From an uncultured Clostridia bacterium (lineage in GTDB: Bacteria > Bacillota > Clostridia > Oscillospirales > Ruminococcaceae), in assembly GCA_947632425.1 (NCBI GenBank), contig CANRPG010000017.1:1-17252 (forward strand): DNA of 17,252 nucleotides. The letters run 5' to 3'. Below the pieces are notes generated by a model. That model was not told the origin of the DNA. It saw only the letters and a program-made list of their open reading frames with translations, and made no database searches. Below, in pieces: positions 15,876 to 17,252 of the stretch (the first letter of the stretch is position 1; each line of letters opens with the position of its first letter). The position numbers were made by a program, and so were the translations under genes.

Positions 15876-15904
15876 TTGCTATATTTTTATGCAGGTGCTA
15901 TAAT
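15876..15904 (+). promoter_or_regulatory. promoter of the aldo/keto reductase gene
   Basis: TTGCTA (15876-15881) and TATAAT (15899-15904) are 17 bp apart, with TG one base before the -10 box (extended -10). The leader is about 35 nt and ends in an AAAGGAG binding site 7 nt before the ATG. Confidence 0.75.
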
Positions 15905-15946
15905 ATAATTAAGAATTGTATTGCACACAATGAAAGGAGTAATTCT

Positions 15947-17077
15947 ATGATCTACAATGATTTTCAAGGCATGAAGATCTCAGCTCTGGGCATGGGAAAT
16001 ATGCGCCTGCCCACTACTGACGGCAACGATGCGCACATTGACGAGGAGCGCGTTGCGAAGATGATAGACACCGCCATGAAAAACGGCGTGAATTACTATG
16101 ATACCGCATGGGGCTACCACAGCGGTCAGTCGGAGATCGTAGTCGGCAAGGTGCTTAAAAACTACCCTCGCGAAAGCTTTTATCTTGCGACGAAGTTCCC
16201 GGGATATGACAACTCGAATATGCCGAAAGTGAAAGAGATCTTTGAAAAGCAGCTTGAAAAATGTCAGGTGGAATACTTTGATTTTTATCTGTTCCACAAC
16301 GTTTGCGAATCGAATATTGACGATTATCTTGACCCGAAGTTTGGCATTTTTGAATATCTTTACGAGCAGAAGAAAAACGGCAGGATACGTCATCTGGGCT
16401 TTTCGGCGCACGGCAACTATAGCACCATGAAGCGTTTCTTAGATGCTTACGGAGAGCACATGGAGTTTTGCCAGATACAGCTGAATTACCTTGACTGGAA
16501 GTTCCAGGACGCCGAGAAAAAGGTGCAGCTTTTGAACGAATACGGCATACCTACGCTTGTTATGGAGCCCGTAAGGGGCGGCAGACTTGCATCGCTTTCA
16601 GATGAGGACAATGCGCTTTTGAAGTCTTTAAGACCTGATGAGAGCATTGCGGCGTGGGCGTTCAGATTTGTGCAGAGCCTGCCGAATATTGTCACTGTGC
16701 TTTCGGGTATGTCAAACGACGAACAGGTGGCTGACAACCTGAAAACATTCTCGGAAAGAAAGCCGCTGAGTGACAAGGAAATGGCTGTACTTATGTCTAT
16801 TGCAGACAAGATGATAGCTGAAAACGCGCTCCCCTGCACTGCCTGCCGCTACTGCACAAGTCACTGTCCGCAGCAGCTGGATATACCAAATCTTCTCGCG
16901 CTTTACAACGAGCATTATCTCACTCGCGGCGGATTTATAGCGCCTATGGCTCTTTCAGCTCTGCCGCAGGAAAAACAGCCCAGCAGCTGCATAGGCTGCC
17001 GAAGCTGCGAAGCGGTATGCCCACAGCAGATAAAAATATCCGAAGCTATGAGCGATTTTACCAAGCGTTTGCAGTAA
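15947..17077 (+). CDS. aldo/keto reductase with C-terminal 2[4Fe-4S] domain
   Basis: Encodes 376 cytosolic residues. The N-terminal TIM-barrel aldo/keto reductase part keeps the expected active-site pattern: YYDTAWGYHSGQSE (D52, Y57), TKF (K83), and His in YLFHNV. A later VMEPVRGG strand is typical of the Fe-S subgroup. The C terminus has two cluster motifs, CTACRYCTSHCP (C297, C300, C303, C307) and CIGCRSCEAVCP (C348, C351, C354, C358). Members are annotated as oxidoreductases of unknown substrate in anaerobes, probably coupling a carbonyl/alcohol reaction to ferredoxin-like electron transfer. The AAAGGAG site makes the start firm. The next gene begins 35 nt downstream without a terminator, so both are probably in one operon. 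Confidence 0.9.
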   Translation: MIYNDFQGMKISALGMGNMRLPTTDGNDAHIDEERVAKMIDTAMKNGVNYYDTAWGYHSGQSEIVVGKVLKNYPRESFYLATKFPGYDNSNMPKVKEIFEKQLEKCQVEYFDFYLFHNVCESNIDDYLDPKFGIFEYLYEQKKNGRIRHLGFSAHGNYSTMKRFLDAYGEHMEFCQIQLNYLDWKFQDAEKKVQLLNEYGIPTLVMEPVRGGRLASLSDEDNALLKSLRPDESIAAWAFRFVQSLPNIVTVLSGMSNDEQVADNLKTFSERKPLSDKEMAVLMSIADKMIAENALPCTACRYCTSHCPQQLDIPNLLALYNEHYLTRGGFIAPMALSALPQEKQPSSCIGCRSCEAVCPQQIKISEAMSDFTKRLQ

Positions 17078-17112
17078 TACATACATAAATAATATATACG
17101 GAGGTAATGAAT

Positions 17113-17252
17113 ATGTCAACAACAGCTATAAGCAAAAAGAGAATTTCTGTTACGGCGCAGTTTATTTACGCTGCGGCGACTATAATAGCGGCTGTGGTTC
17201 TGCCGCAGATATGCCACCTGGCAGGCGCGGCTTTGCACATGGGAACATCGAT
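17113..17252 (+). CDS. membrane protein, start only (possible ECF transporter S component)
   Basis: The frame is open to the window end, so only about 46 residues are visible. GGAGG lies 8 nt before ATG 17113; an in-frame ATG at 17107 is too close to it. The peptide begins MSTTAISKKRISVTAQ, followed by a hydrophobic helix (about 17-33) and PQICHLAGAALHMGTS. The basic start and the helix with LPQ..H..GAA remind me of substrate-binding S components of ECF vitamin transporters, but too little is seen to be sure. Confidence 0.5.
   Translation, partial: MSTTAISKKRISVTAQFIYAAATIIAAVVLPQICHLAGAALHMGTS

Noticed and set aside
14905..15903. 332-residue plus-strand frame opposite the exchanger
   Set aside because: It is the antisense shadow of a clear CaCA exchanger and reads across both divergent promoters.

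Overview
The window looks like a chromosomal segment of a gut-type Clostridia bacterium, probably Ruminococcaceae/Oscillospiraceae. The basis is strong AGGAGG-type ribosome binding sites, sigma-A promoters with 17-bp spacers, a sortase-anchored VWA/LamG surface protein, a GGGtGRT protein paired with a NifU-like protein, and an aldo/keto reductase carrying two [4Fe-4S] motifs. The family placement is inference. There is no rRNA, tRNA, CRISPR array, transposase or phage gene.

Left part (1-7600). A near-perfect promoter at 91-119 faces right and leads, after about 200 nt without a credible gene, to an intrinsic terminator at 309-330, which suggests a small non-coding RNA. Facing it is one giant gene (455-7402, minus) for a 2315-residue cell-wall-anchored surface protein. 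It has a signal peptide, a VWA domain split by about 830 residues holding two LamG-like modules, long pilin/adhesin-like regions, a C-terminal isopeptide-type domain and an LPSAG sorting signal. It has its own consensus promoter (TTGACA-17-TATAAT) and a structured leader of about 160 nt.

Middle part (7660-14120). A minus-strand two-gene operon encodes a NifU-like Fe-S scaffold relative and the GGGtGRT protein. The upstream stop codon sits inside the downstream ribosome binding site, and a terminator follows. Divergent from it is a plus-strand operon of a tRNA adenine-N6 methyltransferase (TrmN6/YfiC family) and polA, overlapping by 4 nt (ATGA). A LacI-family regulator with its own promoter and a terminator follows.

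Right part (14119-17252). About 730 nt of non-coding DNA is packed with perfect inverted repeats: five copies of a GCGTTCC/GGAACGC core, a 15-bp inverted repeat, several tight hairpins and a complete three-way-junction fold. Next are a divergent pair, a CaCA-family Na+/Ca2+ exchanger (minus) and an Fe-S aldo/keto reductase (plus), with facing promoters between them. The start of a membrane protein, perhaps an ECF transporter S component, is cut by the window end.

The most unusual items are the split-VWA giant adhesin, the candidate small RNA facing it, the poorly understood NifU-like/GGGtGRT pair, and the inverted-repeat region at 14119-14849.
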